DNA of 64,000 bases. Source: JAICKM01 sp050998805. Its GTDB lineage: Bacteria > Chloroflexota > Chloroflexia > QHBQ01 > JAICKM01. Shown here piece after piece: positions 15,012-23,622 of this stretch (within the stretch, counting starts at the first letter, position 1; each line of letters opens with the position of its first letter). The translations under genes were made by a program, and so were the position numbers. Under the pieces are notes generated by a model that saw nothing but the letters and a program-made list of their open reading frames with translations, searched no databases and was not told the origin of the DNA. Where the stretch lies: NCBI GenBank assembly GCA_050998805.1, contig JBPCPV010000030.1, positions 70,495 through 134,494 on the forward strand, in the 5' to 3' direction.

Positions 15012-17813
15012 ATGAAGATTGAGCGCATACGAGTCCTCAGCGGGCCGAATATTTGGGCTTACAGGCCCGTGCTCGAGATCTGGATCGACATCGGTCGCTT
15101 CGAGGCGCTGCCGTCCAACAAGCTGCCCGGCTTCACCGAGCGGCTCGTCGATCTCCTGCCGAGCCTCTGGGAGCATCGCTGCTCCGAGGGGCGGCCCGGC
15201 GGTTTCCTAGAGCGGCTACGGCTCGGCACCTACATGGGCCATATCCTCGAGCATGTCATCCTCGAATTGCAGTCCCTCGCCGGCATCGATGTCGGCTTTG
15301 GGCGCACCCGCAGCACCGGCCGCTACGGGCAGTACCGCGTCGTTGTGGACTACAAGGACGAAGAAGCCGCCAAGATGTGCGTTGACCTCGCGCTCGAGAT
15401 CGTTGACGCCCTCACCACCGACCCGCCTGAGACGATTGACCTCGCCGCCTGCCTCGCCGACATACGCGAGACCGCCGAGGACAACATGCTCGGCCCCAGC
15501 ACCCAGGCCCTCGTGGATGCGGCCAAGCGGCGGGGCATACCCGCGTTCCGTCTTAGCGGCGGCAGCCTGGTGCAGCTCGGCCACGGCCGCTACGCGAAGC
15601 GCATCCAGGCCGCCGAGACCGCCTTCACCTCCAACATCGGCGTCGAGATCGCGTCGGATAAAGAGCTGACCAAGCAGCTGTTGAGTCGCGTCGGCGTGCC
15701 CGTGCCCCAGGGCCGCGTGATTCGTGACGAGGCCGCGGCCTGGGAGGCCGCGCAGGCCGTCGGCCTGCCCGTCGTCGTCAAGCCGAAGGGCGGCAACCAG
15801 GGCAAGGCTGTCAGCGTCAACCTCGACACACAGGACCAGGTCGAGACCGCGGTGCGTATGGCGCTCGAACATGACCGGCAGGTGATTATCGAGAGCTACT
15901 GCCCCGGCAACGATTATCGCCTGCTCGTAATCAACGGCAGGCTCGTCGCGGCTGCCCTCCGCCGCCCCGCGCAGGTCGTCGGCAACGGACGCGACGACGT
16001 GCAGACGCTTGTCCACCGCGTGAACGAAGACCCACGGCGGGGCATCGGCCACGGCGCTGCCATGACCCGCATCCGCATGGACGACCTCGCCGAGCTCACA
16101 CTCAGCAAGCAAGAGATGACCTGGGAGAGCGTGCCCGCCGCCGGGCAGGTCGTCTTCTTGCGCGACAACAGCAACCTCAGCACCGGCGGCACCGCGACCG
16201 ACGTGACCGACGACGTACACCCCGATAACGTGGCAGTCGCCGAACTCGCCGCACGAACGATCGGCCTCGACATCGCCGGAGTCGATGTTGTCACGCGCAA
16301 CATCCGCCGCTCGATGTACGAAGACGGCGGAGGCGTCGTGGAGGTGAACGCCGCGCCCGGCCTGCGGATGCACCTCTACCCGTCTGAGGGCAAGAGCCGC
16401 CCCGTCGGAGACGCCGTGATCGCCATGCTCTTCCCGGAGAGCGCGCAGGCGCGCGTGCCCCTGATCTCGATCACCGGCACGAACGGTAAGACTACAGTTA
16501 CCCGCATGATCGCCGCGGTCTATGCGACGATGCACAAGCATGTCGGCATGACAACCACCGACGGTATCTATTTCGGTGGGCGGATGAGCGTCGCCGGCGA
16601 TTGCAGCGGCCCCCGCAGCGCCGAGGCGGTATTGCAGCACCCAGATGTGGATGTCGCCGTTTTAGAGACCGCGCGGGGAGGGATCCTGCGCTCCGGCCTC
16701 GGCTGGGATAAGTGCCAGGTCGCCGTCGTCACCAACGTCAGCAACGACCACCTCGGCCTCGACGGGATCGACAGCCCTGAGCTGCTCGCCGAGGTCAAGC
16801 GGGTGACCGTAGAGAGCATCATCTCCGGCGGCTGTGCAGTCCTCAACGCCGAGGACCGGCTTGTGTCCCGCATGGCCGACGCCACGCCGGAGTCGGTGAT
16901 CTACTTCGGCAGAGACCCGCGTGGCCCCGTGCTGTCGCGCCACCTGGCGGCCGGCGGCAGGGCCGTCTTCCTTCGGGCCGGGGTCATCACCCTCGGCGAG
17001 GGCGCCGCCGAGACACCTCTGCTCGACACCGCCGAGGTGCCCGCCACCCTCAACGGCAAGATCGCCTTCCAGACCATAAACGCGATGACTGCGGCGGCCG
17101 CCTGCTGGGCTGCGGCCTGCCCGCTCGACGCGATACGCCTCGGCCTGCGTAGCTTCCAGCCCGATATGCAGACCGCGCCCGGCCGCTTCAATATCTTCCA
17201 GGTCGGCGGCGCGCAGGTCATCCTAGACTACGGGCACAACCCTCACGCCCTGCGCGCGATTCAGGACGCCGTGCGTGCCCTCGCCCCCCGCCGAGCGATC
17301 GGCGTCGTCGCCGCCCCCGGCGACCGCCGAGACTCCGACATCGTTGAGCTGGCCCTGATCGCCGCCGACACCTTTGACCCAATCATCATCCGGGAGGACG
17401 ACGACCGCCGTGGCCGCGAGCCGGGCGAGGTGCCCAACCTGATCCGCGAGACAATTGAGCAACACCGCCCGTCAGCCTCGGTGACGATAATCCCCGACGA
17501 GGCCGCGGCGATCAGGGCAGCGATTGAAATGGCCGCACCCAGCGACCTCGTGGTGGCCTTCATAGACCGGGTGCAGCAGAGCATCAATGAGGTGCAGACC
17601 TACGCCGCCCAACTCGCCGCGACCGGCACCGGCATGGCGTGCCCGATCGGCCCCGAGCCTGGGCCTGTGCGAGCCGACGACATGCCGAAGGCTCTGCGCG
17701 AGCTACAGCCTGTCCGCGTTCCGGGCGTGCCCGGCCTCGGCAGCTCAGGGGTGATGCATACCGGCAACGGCAGCCGCGCCGCCGGACAGAGCGATGGTGA
17801 GGAGAGACCTTGA
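15012..17813 (+). CDS. cphA: Cyanophycin synthetase
   Basis: 933 residues from the ATG at 15012 (RBS AGGAG); an earlier in-frame start exists but lacks homology. It polymerises Asp and Arg into cyanophycin, an N-storage polymer, using ATP. Residues 1-160 are the CphA N-terminal domain (MKIERIRVLSGPNIWAY), about 205-480 the ATP-grasp domain (VVKPKGGNQGKAV, GIDIAG-like GLDIAGVDVV, VEVNAAPGLRMHL), and about 485-890 the Mur-ligase-like domain with ATP loop GTNGKTT (489-495), ETARGG and NVSNDHLGLDGI. A low-complexity tail follows. Cyanophycinase follows after 3 nt, forming a synthesis/degradation pair. Confidence 0.97.
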   Translation: MKIERIRVLSGPNIWAYRPVLEIWIDIGRFEALPSNKLPGFTERLVDLLPSLWEHRCSEGRPGGFLERLRLGTYMGHILEHVILELQSLAGIDVGFGRTRSTGRYGQYRVVVDYKDEEAAKMCVDLALEIVDALTTDPPETIDLAACLADIRETAEDNMLGPSTQALVDAAKRRGIPAFRLSGGSLVQLGHGRYAKRIQAAETAFTSNIGVEIASDKELTKQLLSRVGVPVPQGRVIRDEAAAWEAAQAVGLPVVVKPKGGNQGKAVSVNLDTQDQVETAVRMALEHDRQVIIESYCPGNDYRLLVINGRLVAAALRRPAQVVGNGRDDVQTLVHRVNEDPRRGIGHGAAMTRIRMDDLAELTLSKQEMTWESVPAAGQVVFLRDNSNLSTGGTATDVTDDVHPDNVAVAELAARTIGLDIAGVDVVTRNIRRSMYEDGGGVVEVNAAPGLRMHLYPSEGKSRPVGDAVIAMLFPESAQARVPLISITGTNGKTTVTRMIAAVYATMHKHVGMTTTDGIYFGGRMSVAGDCSGPRSAEAVLQHPDVDVAVLETARGGILRSGLGWDKCQVAVVTNVSNDHLGLDGIDSPELLAEVKRVTVESIISGGCAVLNAEDRLVSRMADATPESVIYFGRDPRGPVLSRHLAAGGRAVFLRAGVITLGEGAAETPLLDTAEVPATLNGKIAFQTINAMTAAAACWAAACPLDAIRLGLRSFQPDMQTAPGRFNIFQVGGAQVILDYGHNPHALRAIQDAVRALAPRRAIGVVAAPGDRRDSDIVELALIAADTFDPIIIREDDDRRGREPGEVPNLIRETIEQHRPSASVTIIPDEAAAIRAAIEMAAPSDLVVAFIDRVQQSINEVQTYAAQLAATGTGMACPIGPEPGPVRADDMPKALRELQPVRVPGVPGLGSSGVMHTGNGSRAAGQSDGEERP

Positions 17814-17816
17814 CCT

Positions 17817-18635
17817 TTGGCTGCTGAGTGTTCAGCCACAGCAGCCGGCGATGTGGTGCCGCAAGGGTGCCTGCTGATCGTAGGGGGGTCGGAACGGCTC
17901 GACAAGGGGCTGCGGCTCCTGCGGACCTATGCCGAACTCTGCGACCGCGTGCCCGCCCGTCGTGACATCATCATCGTCGCCTCGGCCACCGGCCACCCCG
18001 ACGCGCTCGGCGGGGAGTACTACCGCACCTTCGGCAAGATGGGCTGGCCCTGGGACGGCCTGCATCTTCCGCCACTTGCCACACGGGCCGATGCCGCCGA
18101 CCCGCAGACTGCGGCCTTGATCGCCGGAGCCGCCGGCATCTATATGACCGGCGGCGACCAGGTGAGCCTCGTGGAGACACTGAGAGGCACTGCCTGTGGC
18201 GAAGCGATGCGTGCAGCCTACATGGCCGGCGCGGTGGTCGGCGGCACCTCTGCCGGGGCCACGGCGATCGGCGACCCGATGATCGCGCGTGGCGGCGGCT
18301 CAGGGGAGGTCAAGCCCGGAGAACTGGTTCTGCACCCCGGCCTCGGCTTGGCCGGCGCGAACCGGGTGATTGACACCCATTTTGGGCGGCGCGGACGCTT
18401 TCCGCGGCTGGTGGCGGTGGTCGCCGAGCGCCCAGGCACGCTCGGCATCGGGATAGACGAAAACACGGCGCTTCTGGTGCGCGCAGGCGGCCGCCACGGT
18501 CTGGTGTTGGGCACAGGCAGCGTCTACCTGATCACCAGCCCTCCGGCTGAGGAAGGGAAAGTCGGCGGGGCCTTTGGCCTGCATTTACTGCGCGAGGGAC
18601 AAGAGTTCGACCTCGCTCAAGAGGCACTTGTGTGA
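17817..18635 (+). CDS. cphB: Cyanophycinase
   Basis: 272 residues; S51 serine peptidase that releases beta-Asp-Arg dipeptides from cyanophycin. Signature: LLIVGGSERLDKG near the start, IYMTGGDQVSL, and the nucleophile elbow VGGTSAGATAIGD. The late part VIDTHFGRRGRFPRL and GIGIDENTALLV matches the family. The start is uncertain: TTG at 17817 behind AGGAG, or one of the in-frame GTG codons about 36 nt later. It lies 3 nt after cphA, so they are co-transcribed. Confidence 0.95.
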   Translation: MAAECSATAAGDVVPQGCLLIVGGSERLDKGLRLLRTYAELCDRVPARRDIIIVASATGHPDALGGEYYRTFGKMGWPWDGLHLPPLATRADAADPQTAALIAGAAGIYMTGGDQVSLVETLRGTACGEAMRAAYMAGAVVGGTSAGATAIGDPMIARGGGSGEVKPGELVLHPGLGLAGANRVIDTHFGRRGRFPRLVAVVAERPGTLGIGIDENTALLVRAGGRHGLVLGTGSVYLITSPPAEEGKVGGAFGLHLLREGQEFDLAQEALV

Positions 18636-18656
18636 AGCCCGGATCTGTGCTATTAT
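18628..18656 (+). promoter_or_regulatory. Candidate promoter for the XRE-TPR regulator
   Basis: TTGTGT (18628-18633), 17-nt spacer, TATTAT (18651-18656). It overlaps the 3' end of cphB. A GGCCG/CGGCC hairpin lies just downstream in the leader. Confidence 0.45.
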
Positions 18657-18737
18657 AAGGCTACTTTGGCCGCCCCTTCGGCCAGTTGGCCTGTTGCTAT
18701 AACAGGTCCCCCGGTATACAGGAGGTAAGATAGTCAA

Positions 18738-20138
18738 ATGGACTCCATGATAAAGACCACCACCATCGGTAACCTCGGAGATAAGCTGCGCGCCGCTAGG
18801 CTTGAACATCGCATGACGCAGGACATGCTCGCCTCACCCGAGTTCACCAAGAGCTATGTTTCGGCGGTCGAGCGCGGAAAGGCGCGGCCCTCGCTCAAAG
18901 CCCTCGACATCATGTCGCGGAAGCTCGGCCTCACCCCAAGCGAGATCCTCGGCGGCACACGCATAATGGCCGACAGCATTGACCTGGCGGCCGCCACCGA
19001 AGAACTCTCCTACCAACTCGACTCCGCGAAGCACGAGATCGACACAGGCCACGCCGACGAGGCGCTGCGGATACTGAACGCTGCGGAACAAGAGCATGGG
19101 GGCCGCCTTGTGCAACTCAATAAAGCCGTGCAGATACGCATCTACTACCTGCGCGGCCTCGCGTATCTGCGCGCCGAAGAGCCGGGCGCGGCCCAACAGG
19201 ATCTCGGCAAAGCGATGCAGTTGACCGAAAAGCTCTCTGGCGCCGAAGAGATGGTCGAACGCATACGCAACGCTATCGGCGCCTCCTACTTCCAGCAAAA
19301 CCTGCCGCAGATGGCCCGTGAGCACCACGACCGATGCTTCCAGGCGATCCAGAGCGGGGTCGTCAAAGACCCGAACCTGCGGCTGATGATCTACACCAAC
19401 CTCGCGGCTGACTACTCGGCCCTCGACAACCCCGAGGGGGCGATCTCGGTCTACAAAGAGGCGCTGGGCCTGCTCGGTGAGTTCGCTGGCTTAGAGAGCC
19501 AGGCCGGCATCTACTGGGGTCTGAGCCTCGCCTACAAAGCTGCCGACGACCTGGGAAGCGCAAAGCTCTACTCCGGGCGTGCCCTCGACATCTATGAGGC
19601 CGTGAACAACCTGAACGCCGCAGCCGAGATCAGCCTGAATATGGCTGCGATAATGACCCAGCGAGCTGAGTATGCCGACGCCGAAAAGGCCCTGGAGCGC
19701 GCCCGCGCCCTCCTCGACTGCACAGACAACCCGGCTTCCATGAGCGCGCTACACCACAGCTATGCCGACCTCGAACTCAGGCGCAAACAGCCTGAATCTG
19801 CCGCGAAGCACGCGGCGCAGAGCCTCGAACTTGGCTCCCAAGCCTACAAGGATAGGGCCAAACGGGGCGACGCCCACACACGGTCCGACACCCTACGAAC
19901 CTACGTGCAGGCGCTCGGCCTCGCCGGCCGCGTCGCAGAGTCGAAGGGCGACACAAAGACTGCGGACGCCCGCTTCCGCGAGGCGATCAAACTCGCCGGC
20001 GAGGCCCAGTACTGGGACGCCTCCGGCGACCTCGCCTTCACCTACGCCGAACTGCTCACCGCCCGCAACGACCACGCGCAGGCCGGCCAGTACTACCGCG
20101 ACGCCTTCAAGCACCGCCACGCGCGTGGCCGAGCCTAG
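18738..20138 (+). CDS. XRE-family HTH regulator with TPR domain
   Basis: 466 residues. Residues about 12-75 are an XRE helix-turn-helix (LGDKLRAARLEHRMTQDMLA, YVSAVERGKARPSLKALDIM, LGLTPSEILG). The remainder is about eight TPR-like helical pairs (AYLRAEEPGAAQQDLGKAM, LAADYSALDNPEGAISVYKE, LAYKAADDLGSAKLYSGRAL and others). Such proteins are often peptide- or protein-responsive regulators. Two nearby ATGs (18738, 18747) are possible; AGGAGG lies upstream. Its position after cphAB makes it a possible, untested regulator of storage metabolism. The Trm112-like gene follows closely. Confidence 0.88.
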   Translation: MDSMIKTTTIGNLGDKLRAARLEHRMTQDMLASPEFTKSYVSAVERGKARPSLKALDIMSRKLGLTPSEILGGTRIMADSIDLAAATEELSYQLDSAKHEIDTGHADEALRILNAAEQEHGGRLVQLNKAVQIRIYYLRGLAYLRAEEPGAAQQDLGKAMQLTEKLSGAEEMVERIRNAIGASYFQQNLPQMAREHHDRCFQAIQSGVVKDPNLRLMIYTNLAADYSALDNPEGAISVYKEALGLLGEFAGLESQAGIYWGLSLAYKAADDLGSAKLYSGRALDIYEAVNNLNAAAEISLNMAAIMTQRAEYADAEKALERARALLDCTDNPASMSALHHSYADLELRRKQPESAAKHAAQSLELGSQAYKDRAKRGDAHTRSDTLRTYVQALGLAGRVAESKGDTKTADARFREAIKLAGEAQYWDASGDLAFTYAELLTARNDHAQAGQYYRDAFKHRHARGRA

Positions 20139-20157
20139 AAGACACATAGGAGGACAC

Positions 20158-20400
20158 ATGGCTGCCAAAGCGAACGAGATACCGAAGGATCTGCTCGATA
20201 TTCTGGTCTGCCCCGTAGACCACGCGAAGGTGACGTTGGAGGGCGGCGAACTTGTCTGTGGCGAGTGCGGGCGCGCCTACCCGGTGCGCGACGGCATCCC
20301 AGTGATGCTGGTGGACGAAGCCCGTCAGACGAAGGGCGGCCCCGGCGCGGCGCACGAGGGCGGCGGGCGGGTGCTGGGTGCCGCCGAGAGTGCCGAGTAG
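20158..20400 (+). CDS. Trm112-like zinc-ribbon protein
   Basis: 80 residues. Trm112/YcaR family: LLDILVCPVDHAKVTLEG, then LVCGECGRAYPVRDGIPVML, giving the CPxxH and CxxC half-sites of a small zinc ribbon. Family members activate methyltransferases or act in envelope metabolism. RBS AGGAGG is 4 nt before the ATG. The 3' end overlaps the glycosyltransferase start by 23 nt. Confidence 0.88.
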   Translation: MAAKANEIPKDLLDILVCPVDHAKVTLEGGELVCGECGRAYPVRDGIPVMLVDEARQTKGGPGAAHEGGGRVLGAAESAE

Positions 20401-21616
20401 GAGCCTCGTCTTTTTCTATCCCCGGCTGAAAAAGCTGACCGGGGCCGAGCGGCTGATACTCAAGCTGGCCGACTACCTGGGCCGCGCCGGGCAGCCAGTC
20501 ACCCTGCTCACACACCGGCTCGCCGAGGAGTGCCGGCCCGCGCTCGCGCCCCATGTCCGGCTCCGCGAGACCGGGCGGAGACTCGAATGGACCCGGCGGC
20601 ACTACGCCGACGCCGCGCTCGAGTATCTCCTCGGTCCCTGGCTGCTGCGTGGGCTGCCGCCGCTGCGCCGCATAAGCGGGCTGGTCTTCTTCGGCCCGCC
20701 GAGCCTGCCAGCCCTCTGGTGGGCCAAGCGCGTGCTGCTGCCGCTGCGCCGCCGCCGCGACATCCCCTGCCTCTACTTCTGCTTCGAGCCGCCCCGCGTC
20801 ATCTACAGCGACACGGCGGCGATCAGCCGGAGGCTGGGTGCGGCCGGCATCCTGCTCCGCGTCGCAGCCCGCATCTACAAGGGCCTGGACCGGCGCATGG
20901 TCGGTGCGGCGGATGCGCTGCTCGGAAACAGCCCGTTCGGCGCGCGGCTGCTGGAGCGGGCGTACGGCCGGCCGGCGGTTGTGCTGCCGCACGGGGTGGA
21001 CTTCGAGCCTCCCACACCGGAGGCGACATCTGCCGCTCGCACTGCCGTCGGCCTCGGCGATCGCACATTGGCGATCACAGTGAATCACCTCCACCCCCGC
21101 AAACGGGTGGACTTCTTCTTGCGTGCGCTCGCGCTGGCCCGTCAGTCGGGTGCCGATGTGGGCGGAGTCGTTGTCGGGCTGGGGCCGGAGCGGGCCGCAC
21201 TTGAGCGCCTTGCCGCCGAACTCGGCTTGTCGGAGCGCGTGCATTTCGCCGGCTTCGTGCCGGAGGCCGACCTGCCGGCCTACTACGCGGCTGCCGACAT
21301 TTACGTGCATACCGGCTTGCAGGAGAGCTTCGGCCTCTCAGTCATCGAAGCCGCCGCGCTCGGCCTGCCCGCCGTCGCGGTCGCGGAAGGCGGGCCGACG
21401 GCCACGGTGCTGGACGGCGAAACCGGCCTGCTGGTGGAGGCCACGCCCGAAGCCCTGGCGGCCGGCATCGCCCGCCTCACCGCCGACCCCGAGCTGCGGG
21501 CGCGCATGGGCAGGGCCGCAAGTACACATATCACTGCAACATACAACTGGGCGGATGGGGCGCGCATCCTCCTGCGTGAACTGGTGTCGGCGCAACGCCG
21601 ATTACTGTCATTCTGA
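20378..21616 (+). CDS. GT4-family glycosyltransferase
   Basis: 412 residues with a GTG start. N-terminal LVFFYPRLKKLTGAERLI; C-terminal GT-B nucleotide-sugar domain with VNHLHPRKRVDFFLRAL, VHFAGFVPEADLPAYYAAAD, and the EX7E-type motif ESFGLSVIEAAALGLPAVA. It probably adds a hexose from a nucleotide sugar to a lipid or polysaccharide at the inner face of the membrane. It overlaps the Trm112-like gene. The last residues and stop (LLSF-stop) are formed by a dispersed CATTCTGAGCG repeat, so the C-terminus has been capped by a repeat insertion. Confidence 0.9.
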   Translation: MPPRVPSRSLVFFYPRLKKLTGAERLILKLADYLGRAGQPVTLLTHRLAEECRPALAPHVRLRETGRRLEWTRRHYADAALEYLLGPWLLRGLPPLRRISGLVFFGPPSLPALWWAKRVLLPLRRRRDIPCLYFCFEPPRVIYSDTAAISRRLGAAGILLRVAARIYKGLDRRMVGAADALLGNSPFGARLLERAYGRPAVVLPHGVDFEPPTPEATSAARTAVGLGDRTLAITVNHLHPRKRVDFFLRALALARQSGADVGGVVVGLGPERAALERLAAELGLSERVHFAGFVPEADLPAYYAAADIYVHTGLQESFGLSVIEAAALGLPAVAVAEGGPTATVLDGETGLLVEATPEALAAGIARLTADPELRARMGRAASTHITATYNWADGARILLRELVSAQRRLLSF

Positions 21617-21632
21617 GCGTAGCGAAGAATCT
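21609..21632 (+). repeat. CATTCTGAGCG dispersed repeat, copy 3
   Basis: CATTCTGAGCGTAGCGAAGA followed by ATCT. Same sequence family as at 12838 and 12970. It supplies the stop codon of the glycosyltransferase. Confidence 0.85.
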
Positions 21633-21655
21633 CTTGGTTGGGAGGGCGATTGAGC

Positions 21656-22465
21656 ATGGCGGAACCGATTGCAGGGGTGGCCCGTATCCTGGCGGTGGCG
21701 AGCGGCAAGGGCGGGGTCGGCAAGACGACCGTTACCGTGAACCTGGCGCTCGCGCTCGTGCTCGAGGGGGCGCGCGTCGGCGTCTTCGATGCCGACATCT
21801 ATGGCCCCAACGTCCCCTTGATGCTGGGGGTGAGGCGTAAGGCTCCTCCGCGCGGCATGTTGCCGGTGGCTCATACGGAGGACACAGCGCCCTACATCCC
21901 GGCGCTTGAACGCTACGGCCTGAAGATGATGTCGATCGGGTTGCTGATGCCGGACAATGTCGCCGTCATGCCTGACCCGCGCTTCACAGGCATGATCGTC
22001 ACCCGCACCCTACAGGATGTGCTCTGGGGCGACTTAGATTACCTCCTGATCGACCTGCCTCCGGGCACCGGGGAACCCCAGCAAAGCCTGGTTCAGAGGG
22101 TCCGGTTGGACGGCGTGGTTGTGGTAACCACGCCCCAAGACCTCTCCTTGCTCGACGCCGGGCGCTCCCTGAGCATGTTCCGCCAGGCGAACGTGCCGAT
22201 CCTCGGCGTGATCGAGAACATGAGCGGCTTACATTGCCCGCACTGCGGCGAAGAGATCGAGGTGTTTCACCACAGCGACCGGGAATGGGCGGTGCGCGAC
22301 GCGGCATTGCCGTTGCTCGGGCGCATTCCACTGGATCTGAACATCAGCCGTGGCATAGACGCCGGCCACCCGCTTGTGCAGGCCGACCCCGACGCAACCG
22401 AAGCGACCGTCTTCCGCGAGATTGCCCGGCGTGTCGCGGCTACCTGGGAGGGCAACCCGCCCTAA
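21656..22465 (+). CDS. mrp: Mrp/ApbC (NBP35-like) Fe-S cluster carrier ATPase
   Basis: 269 residues from the ATG at 21656. ParA/MinD-type ATPase with deviant Walker A ASGKGGVGKTTV, switch I FDADIYGPNVPLML, and DLPPGTGEPQQSL. C-terminal NMSGLHCPHCGEEIEVF supplies the CxxC that binds a transferable 4Fe-4S cluster at the dimer interface. It lacks the N-terminal DUF59 domain of longer Mrp forms. A 6-nt spaced GGGAGG precedes the start, behind the dispersed repeat. A strong terminator follows. Confidence 0.95.
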   Translation: MAEPIAGVARILAVASGKGGVGKTTVTVNLALALVLEGARVGVFDADIYGPNVPLMLGVRRKAPPRGMLPVAHTEDTAPYIPALERYGLKMMSIGLLMPDNVAVMPDPRFTGMIVTRTLQDVLWGDLDYLLIDLPPGTGEPQQSLVQRVRLDGVVVVTTPQDLSLLDAGRSLSMFRQANVPILGVIENMSGLHCPHCGEEIEVFHHSDREWAVRDAALPLLGRIPLDLNISRGIDAGHPLVQADPDATEATVFREIARRVAATWEGNPP

Positions 22466-22504
22466 TCGCGCGAAAACGCGCACCGCGCAATTAAGATCAC
22501 AAAC

Positions 22505-22527
22505 CGCGCGTTTCTCCGCGCGTTTTT
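22505..22527 (+). terminator. Intrinsic terminator after mrp
   Basis: CGCGCG, 6-nt loop, CGCGCG, then TTTTT. A shorter GC-rich hairpin (CGCG-AAAA-CGCG) lies just before it. It separates mrp from the convergent xdhC genes. Confidence 0.85.
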
Positions 22528-23278
22528 AGGCAAGGGCTTCGCTCAACCTGCCGCCCCGCCGCCCGTGCCTCACCGCGACGACCTCGGCTAGGATCGCCAG
22601 CGCAATCTCGGCGGGCGTGCGGCTGCCGATGTCGAGGCCGATCGGGGCGTGGATCCGCGCCAACTGCTCGGCGCTGATCCCCTGCGCCAGCAGCGAAGCC
22701 CTCCGCTGCTCGTTCGTCGTCCGGCTGCCGATAGCCCCAATGTAGAAGGCGTCTGAGGCGAGGGCAGAAAGCAGCGCAGGCTCGTCGAACTTCGGGTCGT
22801 GGGTCAGCACCACCACCGCCGTGGACGAATCGAGGCCGAGTTCGAGCAGGGCGTCGTCCGGCCAGTCAATCCGCAGGATGTCGGCCTCTGGGAAGCGTTC
22901 GCGCGTGGCGAGTCCCCCACGGGCGTCCACCACGGCGACATGGTAGCCGATCTCTTTAGCCAGCCTGTGTAGCGGGATAGCCGTGTGGACCGCGCCGACG
23001 ATGATCAGGCGCGGCGGGCGCGGGAAGCTCTCGATGAAGACCGACAGCTCGCCCCCCTCGACGGCATATCTCCGCATCTCGGACCGCTCGGCGGCGAGCT
23101 GGGCGCGGCAGTCGTCGGCGATGCGTGCGTCGAGGGCTGGGTCTATCCCGCCGATAACCTCTCCTGTAGGCGGCACGAGCAGCTTTGCCCCGGCGCGCTC
23201 GCTCGCGATCACCGTGGCGAGCGCGACAGGCTCACCGGCTTCGAGATAGGCCGCGAGGCGCGCGTAGACCCCACTCAC
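22526..23278 (-). CDS. XdhC/CoxI C-terminal (Rossmann) domain protein
   Basis: 250 residues from a GTG at 23278 that overlaps the upstream stop (GTGA). About residues 1-80 are a linker (VYARLAAYLEAGEPVALATV), then a Rossmann domain: RLIIVGAVHTAIPLHRLAKE, HVAVVDARGGLATRERFP, and VVVLTHDPKFDEPAL, IGAIGSRT. This is the C-terminal half of XdhC, the maturation chaperone that protects and sulfurates the molybdenum cofactor of xanthine-dehydrogenase-type enzymes. The N-terminal half is the separate gene just upstream. No molybdenum hydroxylase gene is in the window. Confidence 0.9.
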   Translation of the reverse strand: MSGVYARLAAYLEAGEPVALATVIASERAGAKLLVPPTGEVIGGIDPALDARIADDCRAQLAAERSEMRRYAVEGGELSVFIESFPRPPRLIIVGAVHTAIPLHRLAKEIGYHVAVVDARGGLATRERFPEADILRIDWPDDALLELGLDSSTAVVVLTHDPKFDEPALLSALASDAFYIGAIGSRTTNEQRRASLLAQGISAEQLARIHAPIGLDIGSRTPAEIALAILAEVVAVRHGRRGGRLSEALA

Positions 23279-23607
23279 CAGTCGAGTGGCTCGACGTAGA
23301 CGGTGATCCGCCCGCCGCACGACAGCCCAACATCGGTCAGCATGTCGGCGGTGATGCCGTATTCCACGAGGCGCGGCCTGCCCGAACGCAGCACGCCCAT
23401 TGCCTCCTCGGCGACTGCACCCTCCACACACCCGCCGCTCACCGAGCCAGCCAGCTCGCCCGCCTCCGAGATCGCCAGCTTGGCGCCCTCGTGCCGGGGC
23501 GCGGTGCCCTCGACGCGGACCACCGTTGCGATCGCTACGCCCTTCCCTGCCGCCCGCCATCTGCGGAGTGCCGGCAGTATATCGCGCAAAAATGTGTCGG
23601 TTTCCAT
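23275..23607 (-). CDS. XdhC/CoxI N-terminal domain protein
   Basis: 110 residues. The XdhC_CoxI signature is complete: VRVEGTAPRHEGAKLAI, GSVSGGCVEGAVAEEA, and GLSCGGRITVYVEPLDW. The conserved Cys residues in SGGC and SCGG are present. It lies immediately upstream of the C-terminal-domain gene and overlaps it by four bases. Together they form a split XdhC. Confidence 0.92.
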   Translation of the reverse strand: METDTFLRDILPALRRWRAAGKGVAIATVVRVEGTAPRHEGAKLAISEAGELAGSVSGGCVEGAVAEEAMGVLRSGRPRLVEYGITADMLTDVGLSCGGRITVYVEPLDW

Positions 23608-23622
23608 AGATCCCTTGTCAGG

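Noticed and set aside
15216..16640. 474-residue antisense frame opposite cphA
   Set aside because: Shadow of a highly conserved gene in GC-rich DNA; no recognisable domain.
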